A DNA stretch of 64,000 nt, taken from Lysinibacillus macroides. Lineage in GTDB: Bacteria > Bacillota > Bacilli > Bacillales_A > Planococcaceae. This document shows, one piece after another, positions 7,835 to 16,837 of this stretch. The stretch is from contig NZ_LGCI01000005.1 of the NCBI RefSeq assembly GCF_001281525.1, forward strand, positions 1,424,825 to 1,488,824, read 5' to 3'. Made by a program: the position numbers and the translations under genes. Position 1 is the stretch's first letter, and every line of letters starts with the position of its first letter. The notes beneath the pieces were generated by a model that had not been told where the DNA came from, did no database searches, and worked only from the letters and a program-made list of their open reading frames with translations.

Positions 7835-7868
7835 AAGGACATCGAGAAATTCACTCTCGATGTCCTTT
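7835..7868 (+). terminator. Rho-independent terminator
   Basis: AAGGACATCGAG / CTCGATGTCCTT follows the exported protein gene. Confidence 0.8.
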
Positions 7869-7897
7869 GTTAATAGGCTATCTCACCATTTTATTGT

Positions 7898-8140
7898 TTA
7901 CTCCTTAAGGAAATAAAACCCCATTTCATCTTCATCCCAACCACCAAATTTATAATTTTGCCAACTATAATTCACATGTGTAATAGTGTAACACCATTTT
8001 CAATTACTGCTTGATTTCTAAAATGGTTGTTTTTCGCCGTTTACGTAAATGGATATTCCCGATGGAGCACTAACACTTTTGTTTCCTAATGCAATTCATA
8101 TATAAAATAATATATAGAATGATTATTCTTAACTTTTCAA
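7898..8140 (-). pseudogene. Decayed stalk-domain (copper amine oxidase N-like) protein
   Basis: Minus strand: AGGAGG (8148-8153) is placed for a TTG at 8140, then a damaged signal peptide. Readable pieces in shifting frames follow: LGNKSVSAPSGISIYVNGEK, RNQAVIENGVTLLHM and YSWQNYKFGGWDEDEMGF ending at 7898. These pieces match the start of the ~80-residue stalk domain seen in the intact paralogue family at 19-21 kb (IYVNG... ENGVTL is the usual pattern). Several frameshifts and stops make it non-functional. Confidence 0.65.
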
Positions 8141-8527
8141 GTAGCTTCCTCCTAGTAGAATAGTAATATGTTATTGTTTTACCAAAAATGTATGACTTTG
8201 CAATTAAAGTAATAAAATTAGCCTACTCTTTTTGACGAGAAGTATTAGCTTGTATGGACGTATACACCATATGTTTTGATAATAAGATTTCTTAATTTAC
8301 ATAATTTCCAATATAGAGTAAAATAAGATGATAATAGTACTGTATATTTATTTTCACTTTTTAAAAATTCAAGTGAATATACCTACTATTTATAAAAGGA
8401 GCGTGTTTATTTATGAATGAAGCGCTAGTAATCAATAAAATTATGTTAAATGTATAAGTTTTATTTGTTTGTAGCACCTATCAGACAGCTCAAACAACTG
8501 ATAGCGAAGAGAGGGAGGTTAGTATGA
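8141..8527 (+). promoter_or_regulatory. Leader region of chemoreceptor gene with 14-codon upstream ORF
   Basis: An inverted repeat TTCACTT-N11-AAGTGAA lies at ~8353-8377. AAAAGGAGCG then precedes ATG 8413, opening a 14-residue peptide that stops at 8457. A hairpin CTATCAG (8478-8484) / CTGATAG (8498-8504) stands before GAGGGAGG, the chemoreceptor ribosome site. The rest is AT-rich without clear features. Confidence 0.4.
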
Positions 8528-10213
8528 ATGAGATTTAAGTCAATACGGACAAAAATTTTAGTTGGTTTTTCCATTGTTTTAATAGGGATAATAATACAAA
8601 GTAGCTATACCATTTATTCGAATATAAAAATGAACAAGGAAATTGAAAATATAGTCGAGAAGGAGCTAGAATTGTCCATTATTGATCAACATTTAGCGAA
8701 CTCCATGTCGATGAGGATAGGGGCTGTACGGGGCTATGTGTTAACAGGTGAGCAATCCTATAAAGATACATTTAATGAATACATTAAAATCTCTTTAGAA
8801 AATGAAGATCGTGCTCGACAACTTGGTGAGTCAGAGGATTTTGAAAAATATGCAGCAAGAGCAAAATCTTGGCGTCAATATATTGAAAAAAACGTTTTCC
8901 CTGTTTATGAGGCTGGAAATATAGATTTAGCGATTCGCAATGTGATGAGCCAGGAAGTAGTAGTGCAAGAGGTTCAACAAGGATTTGAGTCATTAGCGAG
9001 TGCTCGCGAGGAGATCATTCGACAGGCTGGGGACCAATTAAAGGATAACAATAATCATCTCACGAATATCAGTATCATTATGTTTGTGATCATTATCGTA
9101 TTGTCTATTGGTGTAGCTCTCTATAATGCGACTACTATTTCCAAGTCTGTGCAACGAATTTCCCAGCGTGTAAAATTAATTGCAAATGGTGATTTAAGCC
9201 AAGAGGCGCTTGCTAACGATGCACGAGATGAACTTGGTGAGTTAACGGATTCCACCAATACGATGAATACAAAAATAAAGGATATGCTACAGCGTATACA
9301 CAGTGTGTCTAATGAAGTAGCAGCACATAGTGAAGAATTGCTCCAGTCTTCGGTTGAGGTAAAAACAGGCACGGAGCAAGTGGCCCTTACGATGAATGAT
9401 ATTGCAGAGGGCACTGAATCACAGGCCAATAATGCAAGTGATTTATCGCATTTAATGAGTGACTTTGTAAAGCGCATGAACGAGGCTAGCCAAAATGGTC
9501 AGCGTGTGGAGGAGGATTCCAATCAGGTTCTTACATTAACGGAATCAGGTCAAACATTAATTCAAGCATCGACAGAGCAAATGTTAAAGATTGATCATAT
9601 TGTCCATGAGGTAGTAGGGAAGGTAGAGGGCTTAAATGATAAATCCAAAGATATTTCCAAGCTTGTGGTGGTCATTAATGATATTGCTAAACAAACGAAT
9701 TTATTGGCCCTGAATGCAGCAATTGAAGCGGCACGAGCAGGAGAGCAGGGACAGGGCTTTGCTGTAGTAGCTGAAGAAGTACGAAAATTAGCTGAGCAGG
9801 TGTCGTTATCGGTGGTTGATATTGAGCATATTGTAGAAGAAATTGTGGAGGAAACCAATCATGTAACAAATTCATTAAAGTCAAGCTATGAAGAGGTACA
9901 GCACGGCTCAGAGCAAATTTCATTAACCAATGAAACCTTTGTGGAAATCGGCACTGCCGTGACAGCGATGGCGCATAATATTTCAAATGTTTCACAAAAT
10001 CTTGATCAGTTAGTGGAAAATTCGGTGCGTATCGACCAAGCGATTGAAGATATTGCAGCTATCTCAGAAGAATCGGCTGCTGGGGTTGAACAAACCTCTG
10101 CAACGATGCAGCAAACCTCAAGCACCATGGAGGAAATTTCAAATAGCTCTAATCAGTTAGCCAACATGGCAGAGGAATTAAATCAGCAGGTAGGACAATT
10201 CAAACTAAGTTAG
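8528..10213 (+). CDS. Methyl-accepting chemotaxis protein
   Basis: 561 residues. TM1 ~9-31, an extracellular four-helix type sensor ~35-180 ([22 protein letters not shown]3/4HB-like), TM2 ~181-203, HAMP ~204-257 (DELGEL), then the long helical signalling domain with the conserved hairpin tip ([20 protein letters not shown], ~395). It would signal to CheA-CheW at the membrane. GGGAGG at 8513-8518 fits ATG 8528; an overlapping ATG at 8524 gives only four codons. Ligand unknown. No chemotaxis partners are adjacent. Confidence 0.93.
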   Translation: MRFKSIRTKILVGFSIVLIGIIIQSSYTIYSNIKMNKEIENIVEKELELSIIDQHLANSMSMRIGAVRGYVLTGEQSYKDTFNEYIKISLENEDRARQLGESEDFEKYAARAKSWRQYIEKNVFPVYEAGNIDLAIRNVMSQEVVVQEVQQGFESLASAREEIIRQAGDQLKDNNNHLTNISIIMFVIIIVLSIGVALYNATTISKSVQRISQRVKLIANGDLSQEALANDARDELGELTDSTNTMNTKIKDMLQRIHSVSNEVAAHSEELLQSSVEVKTGTEQVALTMNDIAEGTESQANNASDLSHLMSDFVKRMNEASQNGQRVEEDSNQVLTLTESGQTLIQASTEQMLKIDHIVHEVVGKVEGLNDKSKDISKLVVVINDIAKQTNLLALNAAIEAARAGEQGQGFAVVAEEVRKLAEQVSLSVVDIEHIVEEIVEETNHVTNSLKSSYEEVQHGSEQISLTNETFVEIGTAVTAMAHNISNVSQNLDQLVENSVRIDQAIEDIAAISEESAAGVEQTSATMQQTSSTMEEISNSSNQLANMAEELNQQVGQFKLS

Positions 10214-10331
10214 AGAGGCAAACTTACCAGGGCTTATGAATAAGGATCTGGAGGAAGCCTTTAATGCAAGCTTACGGAATGCGTTCAACGCCTGCAAGAA
10301 TCAATCGGTCCTAAAAAGTTTTTTGAAAATC
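10214..10331 (+). other. Intergenic stretch without a clear gene
   Basis: Between the chemoreceptor stop and the second candidate small RNA. An open frame from ATG ~10237 (MNKDLEEAFNASLRNAF) lacks a ribosome site and is read as chance or debris. No terminator is evident. Confidence 0.3.
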
Positions 10332-10460
10332 TGTAACTTTTATTGGCTTAGCGCGACTACTATAATAGTAGAATACAAAAACTAAAGCAAAGCTTAGTAA
10401 GATTCACTTTTCACAAAAAGATCAGGACTCAAATATTTTGAGCTTTCTGGTCTTTTTGTG
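10332..10460 (+). ncRNA. Candidate ECF-sigma-driven small RNA, copy 2
   Basis: TGTAAC (10332-10337), 16 nt, CGAC (10354-10357), then the perfect inverted repeat CTACTAT-A-ATAGTAG, and ~45 nt later a terminator: CACAAAAAGATCAG ... CTCAAA/TTTGAG ... CTGGTCTTTTTGTG. It aligns along its length with 3516-3642. Stem differences keep pairing (T-G/G-T pairs of copy 1 become A-T/G-C here). It ends about 18 nt before the left end of the tnpB element. Confidence 0.5.
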
Positions 10461-10616
10461 TTTGAAACGTAAAGGATTATTTATCGTTTTCCGACAGAAG
10501 ACGCCTCCTTCAAGGAATGCGTAAGTGGGTGATGAATGGCGGTTGGTGATAGCCAAAGCCACGTCCTTTCGGTTAAAATAGAAACAAACATTCGGGCAAA
10601 GAGGGAGGTATTTCGT

Positions 10617-11768
10617 GTGTTGGTCAACAAAGCGTATAAGTTTCGTCTCTATCCAAACAAAGAACAAGAAATCCTCCTAGCTAAAACAATCGGTTGTTCG
10701 CGTTTTGTCTTCAATTATTTTTTAGCAAAATGGAAGGCTGCTTACAAAGAAACGGGCAAAGGATTCACTTATCATTCATGTTCTGCCGAATGAACGCAGT
10801 TAAAAAAAGAATTCGTATGGTTGAAAGAAGTAGACAGCATTGCGCTTCAATCCTCCCTTAAAAACCTTGCGGATTCGTATACTCGTTTTTTCAAGAAGCA
10901 AAATCAAGCACCACGATTTAAGTCTAAAAAGAATCCTGTTCAATCGTACACAACGAAACAGACAAACGGAAATATTGCGGTTGATGGTAACTATATCAAG
11001 CTACCTAAACTTGGTCTTGTTCGCTTTGCTAAAAGTCGTGAGGTAGAAGGACGTATAGTAAATGCTACGATTAGACGAAATCCAAGTGGTAAATATTTTG
11101 TTTCAATTCTTGCTGAAACAGACGTGCAGCCATTAGAAAAAACAGGTTCTTCTGCCGGTATGGACGTTGGTCTGAAAGATTTTTCCATTCTTTCTACTGG
11201 AACGGTGTATAAAAATCCGAAGTTTTTCCGTTCACTTGAAAAGAAACTGGCGAAAGCACAGCGTATTTTGTTCAGGCGAAAAGAAATGGCTTTGCAGCAA
11301 AAGAAGCCGTTAGAGGAAGCAAGAAACTACCAAAAACAAAAGGTGAAAGTCGCATGCATTCATGAAAAAATAACGCATGCAAGAACAGACTATTTGCAAA
11401 AAATTTCTACTGACATCATCAAAAACCACGATGTCATCGGTATCGAAGATTTGCAAGTGTCCAATATGCTAAAAAACCACAAGTTAGCGAAAGCAATCAG
11501 TGAAGCATCATGGTCGCAATTTAGAACCATACTTGAGTACAAAGCGAAATGGTATGGCAAACAAGTAGTGGCTGTATCAAAAAGATTTGCTAGTTCTCAA
11601 CGATGTTCAGCTTGCGAACACAAAAACAAAGACGTTAAGCATTTACATCTTCGTGAGTGGAATTGCCCTTCCTGCGGCACACATCACGATAGAGATAGGA
11701 ACGCAGGACAAAATCTTAAAAATGAAGCGATAAGACTGCTAACCGTAGGGACTACGGGGATAGCCTAA
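10617..11768 (+). pseudogene. tnpB: RNA-guided nuclease TnpB interrupted by one TGA
   Basis: GTG 10617 (GAGGGAGGT at 10601) opens VNKAYKFRLYPNKEQ, the usual TnpB N-terminus. An in-frame TGA at 10791 follows ...HSCSAE where relatives normally have Leu (AELTQLK). The same frame then continues to 11768 without further damage, including the RuvC Asp (GMDVGLKDF), Glu (GIEDLQ), zinc finger (CSAC ... CPSCG) and final Asp ([11 protein letters not shown]). So all catalytic residues remain and only one nonsense change breaks it. Total length ~383 residues is usual for the family. Confidence 0.85.
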
Positions 11769-11838
11769 TCCATAACTGGCGGTTACGCTGGTGTTCTTAG
11801 GAATCCCCCACTTCAATAACTAAGTGGGGGTAGTTCAA
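11690..11838 (+). ncRNA. Predicted omega (reRNA) scaffold of the tnpB element
   Basis: By analogy with characterised TnpB systems, the transcript overlapping the tnpB 3' end and right-end hairpin is the guide scaffold. The segment ACTACGGGGATAGCC ... GGTGTTCTTAGGAATCCC and hairpin are conserved in the tnpB-less relic too, which supports function beyond coding. Boundaries at the 5' side are a guess. Confidence 0.4.
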
Positions 11839-11910
11839 TATTGTTAAAATAAAAAGATATGGAAATCTCTTGTGCAAAATGGTTCTCAAATAGATGAAAG
11901 GAGACGGAAC

Positions 11911-12450
11911 ATGCAACGAAAAACACTTAGGTTGATGCTTTCAGCGTTCATCATTGTTTTATTACTTGGGATAATGCTGAAAAATATATTGAATAAAGAG
12001 GAAGTATCATCAGCGATGGTGGATTTAGCAGATGGTACAACACAGCTTGATTTTGCGACACCATTAACGAAGCTGGATCAATCTACAACAACGTTTGAGG
12101 CCTATAAGGGGAAAATTTTGGTGGTTAACTTTTGGGCATCGTGGTGTGGACCTTGTCAAGAGGAAGCGCCTGCATTAAATGCCTTTTATGAGCAAAAATC
12201 CAAGCAAGTAGAGCTATTAGCAATTAATGCAACTAAGCATGATAGCCATAAGCAAGCAATGGCATTTCAGGAGACCTATCAATTGAAATTTCCTGTCTTT
12301 TTGGATCCAAAAGGGACGCTTCAGCAATCCTTTCAAGTGGTAGGGTATCCAACAACTTTTATTTTTGACGCTGAAGGTATATTAACGTATACAATTAAAG
12401 GGGACATCAGTAAGCAAGAATTAAATAAATTAGTGGCAGCTATCCAATAA
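11911..12450 (+). CDS. TlpA/ResA-like thiol-disulfide oxidoreductase
   Basis: 179 residues from ATG 11911 (GAAAGGAGACGG upstream; the ATG at 11872 lacks a site). One N-terminal membrane anchor (~8-26), then a thioredoxin fold with active site WASWCGPCQEEAPAL (~75-90), the cis-Pro region GYPTTFIFD and C-terminal helix. Such proteins act outside the membrane, reducing disulfides in cytochrome c maturation or spore coat/envelope proteins. Which substrate is served here is unknown; no ccdA or resBC genes are near. Confidence 0.9.
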   Translation: MQRKTLRLMLSAFIIVLLLGIMLKNILNKEEVSSAMVDLADGTTQLDFATPLTKLDQSTTTFEAYKGKILVVNFWASWCGPCQEEAPALNAFYEQKSKQVELLAINATKHDSHKQAMAFQETYQLKFPVFLDPKGTLQQSFQVVGYPTTFIFDAEGILTYTIKGDISKQELNKLVAAIQ

Positions 12451-12477
12451 TGAGAAGAATGAAACTCCTTATGCGTG

Positions 12478-12854
12478 AGGGATATAAAAAGAGTGACGGT
12501 TTAGGGAAAGGGTCGCTATCCCATACATATATATTGTATTGATTACTTTGGTTGCTAGAATGTTCTCTGTCCGCTTTATCGTTTTACAGGTATGATATTA
12601 TACTATTTTTCCAGTAGTGGTAGGGGGACGACAAGGCTTTATGTATCTCGTAAACAGGTAGGAGGTTGGAATGATCCTGTCTTTGTAGCGTCACTCGTAT
12701 TCTTCTTATTGCTTGTAACAGGAATAGTATAGAGTTTATTGGTGCAGTAGATGATAGAGGGTCTGCTGTACCAAGGGAAGCCCTGATAGATCACACAGAC
12801 TTTCAAGAGAATCTTCTACGTAAGCTTGGAACAATGATGCCTAAATATAATTGA
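12478..12854 (+). pseudogene. Decayed membrane protein gene
   Basis: Three coding-like pieces lie in different frames: a hydrophobic piece (YIVLITLVARMFSVRFIVLQ, ~12530-12593), a second (GGWNDPVFVASLVFFLLLVTG, ~12660-12728) and a soluble tail (EFIGAVDDRGSAVPREALI ... LRKLGTMMPKYN) ending with TGA 12852-12854. Together they look like a two-helix membrane protein broken by frameshifts and stops. Family not recognised. A terminator follows. Confidence 0.5.
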
Positions 12855-12870
12855 AGTAAGTATTTTAAAA

Positions 12871-12909
12871 GATCAAGTCAGTAACCCTACTGTCTCGATT
12901 TTTTTTTGT
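12871..12909 (+). terminator. Rho-independent terminator
   Basis: GATCAAGTCAGT / ACTGTCTCGAT stem with a nine-T run, following the decayed membrane gene. Confidence 0.65.
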
Positions 12910-13023
12910 AAAGAATTTGTAGAGGTTTGTTTGTTAAAATAGATCGGATCTTAGACTGTGCTGGTCAGGGAGGTGAAATTGGTAGAAGGTTATTATTCAT
13001 TAGCTCTTTTACAATATCATTAA
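12907..13023 (+). promoter_or_regulatory. Promoter with TGTAAA repeat and coupled leader peptide
   Basis: TGTAAA-N5-TGTAGA (12907-12923) precedes a -10-like TAAAAT (12935-12940). GGGAGGTGAAA then precedes TTG 12979, which opens a 14-residue peptide (MVEGYYSLALLQYH) whose TAA overlaps the kinase ATG as TAATG (13021-13025). The kinase ATG has no ribosome site of its own, so translational coupling is inferred. Confidence 0.5.
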
Positions 13024-16000
13024 TGAAAACAAAAAAAATTATAGTTATTATTACACTATTTGTTATATCGTTAACTGCTTTACGGCTAGTGTGGCTTGAG
13101 GTATTTACCCAGCAACAGCAATTATATGCCGAAAGAGGTCAACTAGATGTCCGAGATTTTCAATTTCAAGATAATACACTCACATTAGATGGTGAGTGGC
13201 TGTTTTACCCATCCCAATGGTTGATGGATGAAAAGCAGCAGCCTGGTCAGCCAACATATATACAGGTTCCAGGTGGCTGGGATAAAGTTGTTCAGGAAAA
13301 GGAGCCGAACCCTTATGGCTATGGTTCTTATCGCCTTCATATATTGGTTAATCCAGAAGAAACAACGACTTATAGTATAAGAGTACCAAGTATTCGTAGT
13401 GCATCAGAAGTCTATGTTAATGGACGGTTACTGGCGAAATCAGGTGAGGTAGGTAAAAATCGTGCAGAAACAGTCGCAGAAAATGTGCCATTTACCGCTT
13501 CTTTTGAGGTCCAGGGACAAAGTAAAATTGAGATCGTTATTCAAGTAGCCAACTTTCAAGATCCTCGTATGGGTGGTATTGTGCGTTCCATTAAATTTGG
13601 GCATGAGGATGTCATTTATCGGGAAACATTATTGTCTATTACTATGCAGCTAGTAGTCGCTGTTGTTTTACTTATTCATGCCGGCTACGCAATCATTCTG
13701 TATTTCGTTGGCAGTAAGGATAAACGATTACTCTACTTTTCACTGTTAATGGTTAGTACGATGTTTTATTATTTGCTGAGTAACGATGACAAACTGTTGA
13801 CCTTTTGGTTTTCCATTAATTATGAGTGGAGCTTTATACTTGTTCATCTTACGGCTATTGGCATTGGCTACCCACTGCTTCAATGCATTGAGCATTGGCT
13901 ACCACCACATTTCAAGCTGTATAAAAAAGCCTTTGCGATTCTCTGTGCTGTAGCTTCGCTGCTGACGATTCTATTGCCAACCCACTATCTTGTGACCATA
14001 CAAATCGTCTATATTCTTATTTTCGGTGTCTCTATTATGATTACGATAGTGATTGTCCTAGGAAACTCTATAAAGGATATTCGAAGTAATATTTTTGTTT
14101 TACTTGCCATTATTGCCTTTGTGAATAGTATGATTTGGGCTGGTCTCTTGATGATTATAGGAAGTAAGGTGATCTTTTATCCATTTGACCTGATTATCAC
14201 GATTGCTTGTTTGGCGATTGTCTGGTTTCAGGGCTTTGCAAAGGTCCATGCCGATACAAAAGCCTTTGCCTTACAGCTGCAAAAAGCAGATAAGCAAAAG
14301 GATGAATTTTTGGCAAGTACCTCTCATGAATTACGCAATCCGCTTCATAGTATTATTAATATTTCAAGAGCGGTATTAGATCGTGAGGTCCATGCATTGA
14401 GCGATACAAGTGTGAACGATTTAGAAACGGTATTATCTGTAGGGAAACGCATGTCCCTGTTGTTAGATGATTTGCTGGATGTTAGGAGCTTACAGGAAAA
14501 TACACAAAAATTGCAGCTAGGGAATGTTTCCATTCATACTGTTGTATCGGGTGTGTTAGAAATGCTGCGTTATACAGTGGAAGGGAAGCCTGTGCAATTT
14601 ATTCATCGCATTCCAGCCGATTTTCAGCAAGTATGGGCTGATGAAAACCGCGTGACGCAAATTGTTTTGAATTTAGTGCACAATGCAGTGAAATTTACGA
14701 ATGAGGGCTATATTAGTATTTCAGGCTATACCAAAGACGGGCTGGCAAAAATTATAGTGGAAGATACAGGCATTGGTATGGATCAAGAAACAACCCAACG
14801 TATCTTTAGACCCTATGAGCAAGGGGCAGCAGGTAAACATATTGTTGAAGGTGGCTTTGGGCTAGGGCTAAGCGTTAGTAAACGATTAATTGAACTGCAA
14901 GGTGGGACATTGGATGTACAATCGGTGCTAGGTAGAGGATCAACCTTTACGTTTACCCTGCCATTGTCCAAAGATGTCCAGGGTGAGAGAGTGACACAAA
15001 GTAACGATTCTCACCAAGAGGAGATGCAAATGAAGCCGTCTACAGAGGCTACTAGCGTGGTAGATTGGAGCCGATCTCGTATTTTAGTGGTGGATGATGA
15101 GCCGATTAATCTAAGAGTAGTAGAAACAATTTTAACGAATGATAAATATGATATTGTCACAGTAACAAGTGGCATAAAGGCATTGGAATGCATCCAATCG
15201 CAAAAGTGGGATGTAGTCATTTCAGATGTGATGATGCCAAAAATGTCAGGCTATGAATTGGTACGGATTATTCGCAAGCAATTTTCGCTAACAGAATTGC
15301 CTGTATTATTGCTGACAGCACGTAGTCAGCCTCATCAGATTGAAAAAGGCTTTTTAGTAGGTGCTAATGATTATGTGGTGAAGCCTGTGGATGCTTTAGA
15401 ACTAAGATCTCGTGTAGAGGCCTTAGCGAGGGTGAAGCGCTCTGTACAGGAACGACATCGTATGGAGGCTGCTTGGCTTCAGGCACAAATTGAACCCCAT
15501 TTTCTATTTAATACATTAAATGCGATTCTTACATTAAGTGAAGCAGAAAGTGCACGAACAAGTAAATTGGTAGAGGCACTGAGCGATTTTTTAAGAGAGT
15601 CTTATAATTTTCAAAATGTAGAAGCTCTTGTACCATTAGAAAATGAACTTCGATTAATTCAAGCTTATCTTTATATTCAGCAGGAGCGCTTTGGTAATCG
15701 TATTCAGGTGGTGTGGGAGATAGAGGCAGAGAAAGATGTACTTATTCCGCCACTCATTATGCAACCTTTAGTGGAGAATGCATTAAAGCATGGTATTTTA
15801 AAGCGAACAGAGGGTGGTACCATTTGTATTCGCATACTAGATAATGGTGAGCATCTTGAAATCACTGTGGCTGATGATGGCGTTGGTATGGATGAGCGGC
15901 AAGTGGCACAGCTCCTGCAACGAACAGCCCATTCATCCAAAAGCATCGGCTTATTAAATACTCATCTTCGATTGCAGCAGCATTATGGGCAGGGCTTACA

Positions 16001-16070
16001 AATTTTAAGTAGCCCAAATCAAGGCACAACTATTTCCTTTATTGTATTAGCTAAGAAAGCGGTCTATTAA
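13023..16070 (+). CDS. Hybrid sensor histidine kinase with two kinase modules
   Basis: 1015 residues. Signal-anchor ~5-23; extracellular 7TMR-DISM-type galactose-binding-like domain ~25-200 (LDGEWLFYPSQW); seven-helix membrane region ~215-420; HisKA with STSHELRNPLHSI (~450); HATPase (NLVHNAVKF, GFGLGLSVSKRL); receiver domain (VVDDEP, phospho-acceptor Asp in VVISDVMMPK, Lys in VVKPVDA); then a second, LytS-type kinase module (QIEPHFLFNTLNAI) with its own HATPase (PLVENALKHG). The start at 13023 is chosen because the upstream reading lacks a site in frame. A partner response regulator is not adjacent. Confidence 0.9.
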   Translation: MKTKKIIVIITLFVISLTALRLVWLEVFTQQQQLYAERGQLDVRDFQFQDNTLTLDGEWLFYPSQWLMDEKQQPGQPTYIQVPGGWDKVVQEKEPNPYGYGSYRLHILVNPEETTTYSIRVPSIRSASEVYVNGRLLAKSGEVGKNRAETVAENVPFTASFEVQGQSKIEIVIQVANFQDPRMGGIVRSIKFGHEDVIYRETLLSITMQLVVAVVLLIHAGYAIILYFVGSKDKRLLYFSLLMVSTMFYYLLSNDDKLLTFWFSINYEWSFILVHLTAIGIGYPLLQCIEHWLPPHFKLYKKAFAILCAVASLLTILLPTHYLVTIQIVYILIFGVSIMITIVIVLGNSIKDIRSNIFVLLAIIAFVNSMIWAGLLMIIGSKVIFYPFDLIITIACLAIVWFQGFAKVHADTKAFALQLQKADKQKDEFLASTSHELRNPLHSIINISRAVLDREVHALSDTSVNDLETVLSVGKRMSLLLDDLLDVRSLQENTQKLQLGNVSIHTVVSGVLEMLRYTVEGKPVQFIHRIPADFQQVWADENRVTQIVLNLVHNAVKFTNEGYISISGYTKDGLAKIIVEDTGIGMDQETTQRIFRPYEQGAAGKHIVEGGFGLGLSVSKRLIELQGGTLDVQSVLGRGSTFTFTLPLSKDVQGERVTQSNDSHQEEMQMKPSTEATSVVDWSRSRILVVDDEPINLRVVETILTNDKYDIVTVTSGIKALECIQSQKWDVVISDVMMPKMSGYELVRIIRKQFSLTELPVLLLTARSQPHQIEKGFLVGANDYVVKPVDALELRSRVEALARVKRSVQERHRMEAAWLQAQIEPHFLFNTLNAILTLSEAESARTSKLVEALSDFLRESYNFQNVEALVPLENELRLIQAYLYIQQERFGNRIQVVWEIEAEKDVLIPPLIMQPLVENALKHGILKRTEGGTICIRILDNGEHLEITVADDGVGMDERQVAQLLQRTAHSSKSIGLLNTHLRLQQHYGQGLQILSSPNQGTTISFIVLAKKAVY

Positions 16071-16110
16071 TGGAAGGGTCGATTTAAGTCAAGCTATCAA
16101 AGAAACAAAA

Positions 16111-16150
16111 TTAAAATGCCAAAGCGTTGATCAACGCTTTGGCATTTTAA
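16111..16150. terminator. Perfect 40-bp palindromic bidirectional terminator
   Basis: TTAAAATGCCAAAGCGTTGA is followed directly by its exact reverse complement, between the convergent kinase and resolvase-like genes. Confidence 0.85.
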
Positions 16151-16169
16151 AATTCAAGGGATGTTAGCC

Positions 16170-16721
16170 CTATCTTTGCTGTTTATTGATCTCATCTATA
16201 TAGCGATACAAGGTGGATTTACTAATGCCTGTTTCATTTTTAATGTCAAGTAATGAATAGGTCTTGCTTTGATACATCGCAAGGGCCTTGCGTAAATTAT
16301 CATCAGATTTTTTAGGACGGCCAATGGCTTTGCCAGCCTTCTTTGCCTCAGCTAGTCCAAAGGTTGTGGCATGACTTTTAAGCTGGGTTTGTAAATTGGC
16401 AAAAAGTGCGGCACTATCTAACAAAGACATAGGTAGATGCGTTATATTCGTGATTTGTTCCTGTCGAAATGTAATCTTCACATCATCCTTTGCCAAAATA
16501 TGCAGGATATCTGCTAATTGGTGTATGGAGTCAGCAAGCACCACTACATTTTCAACGAATATTTCATCCCCCGCTTGTAGGACCATCAATAATTCCTCTA
16601 AGGCTTGTCGCTTTTTTGCATACGGATGTCTCTCTGCAAATAATTGATCCAGCGCTATACCCGCTAATTGCTGTTCCCCTAATTCATCGCCAATAATCGG
16701 GCGTTTGTAGCCATAAATCAT
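16170..16721 (-). CDS. Catalytically dead serine-resolvase-like DNA-binding protein
   Basis: 183 residues. It has the resolvase layout: N-terminal catalytic fold (~1-125), long helix and GRPKK (~133), then a Hin-type helix-turn-helix (SLLDIKNETGISKSTLYRYI, ~155-175). But the N-terminus reads MIYGYKRPIIGDE instead of YGYxRVSxxxQ, so the nucleophilic Ser is gone, and the usual DRLGR arginine motif is replaced by VVVLADS. Recombination is therefore unlikely; DNA binding should remain. It is divergent from the SulP gene with repeats between them, which suggests a regulator. GGGAGG precedes the ATG. Confidence 0.8.
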   Translation of the reverse strand: MIYGYKRPIIGDELGEQQLAGIALDQLFAERHPYAKKRQALEELLMVLQAGDEIFVENVVVLADSIHQLADILHILAKDDVKITFRQEQITNITHLPMSLLDSAALFANLQTQLKSHATTFGLAEAKKAGKAIGRPKKSDDNLRKALAMYQSKTYSLLDIKNETGISKSTLYRYIDEINKQQR

Positions 16722-16734
16722 GATTTTCCTCCCA

Positions 16735-16837
16735 AAACCATTCCTTTTTGGGAATGATTATGCTATGCTACTTGTTGTCGTTCCAAAAAGGTATCTTTTG
16801 GTACGTTTATTTATACTATAACTAAGGGAGTTTATTT
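16735..16837 (+). promoter_or_regulatory. Divergent promoter region with inverted CCTTTTTGG repeats
   Basis: CCTTTTTGG (16743-16751, inside ATTCC-TTTTTG-GGAAT) and its inverted copy CCAAAAAGG (16783-16791) lie 31 nt apart between the resolvase-like and sulP genes. A third, weaker CTTTTGG follows at ~16796. TACTAT (~16813) is a possible -10 for sulP. Confidence 0.45.

Larger units (their letters stand above)
10478..11838 (+). mobile_element. tnpB-only IS200/IS605-family element
   Basis: The left end (from about ATTTATCGTTTTCCGAC) and the right end (CCCCCACTT-N8-AAGTGGGGG hairpin followed by TAGTTCAA at 11838) are shared with the relic at 2788-3177. Only tnpB lies inside; no Y1 transposase tnpA is present, so movement would need a tnpA in trans. 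In this family the RNA covering the tnpB 3' end and right end, plus flanking DNA after it, forms the guide RNA; here the guide would start at about 11839. Confidence 0.8.
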
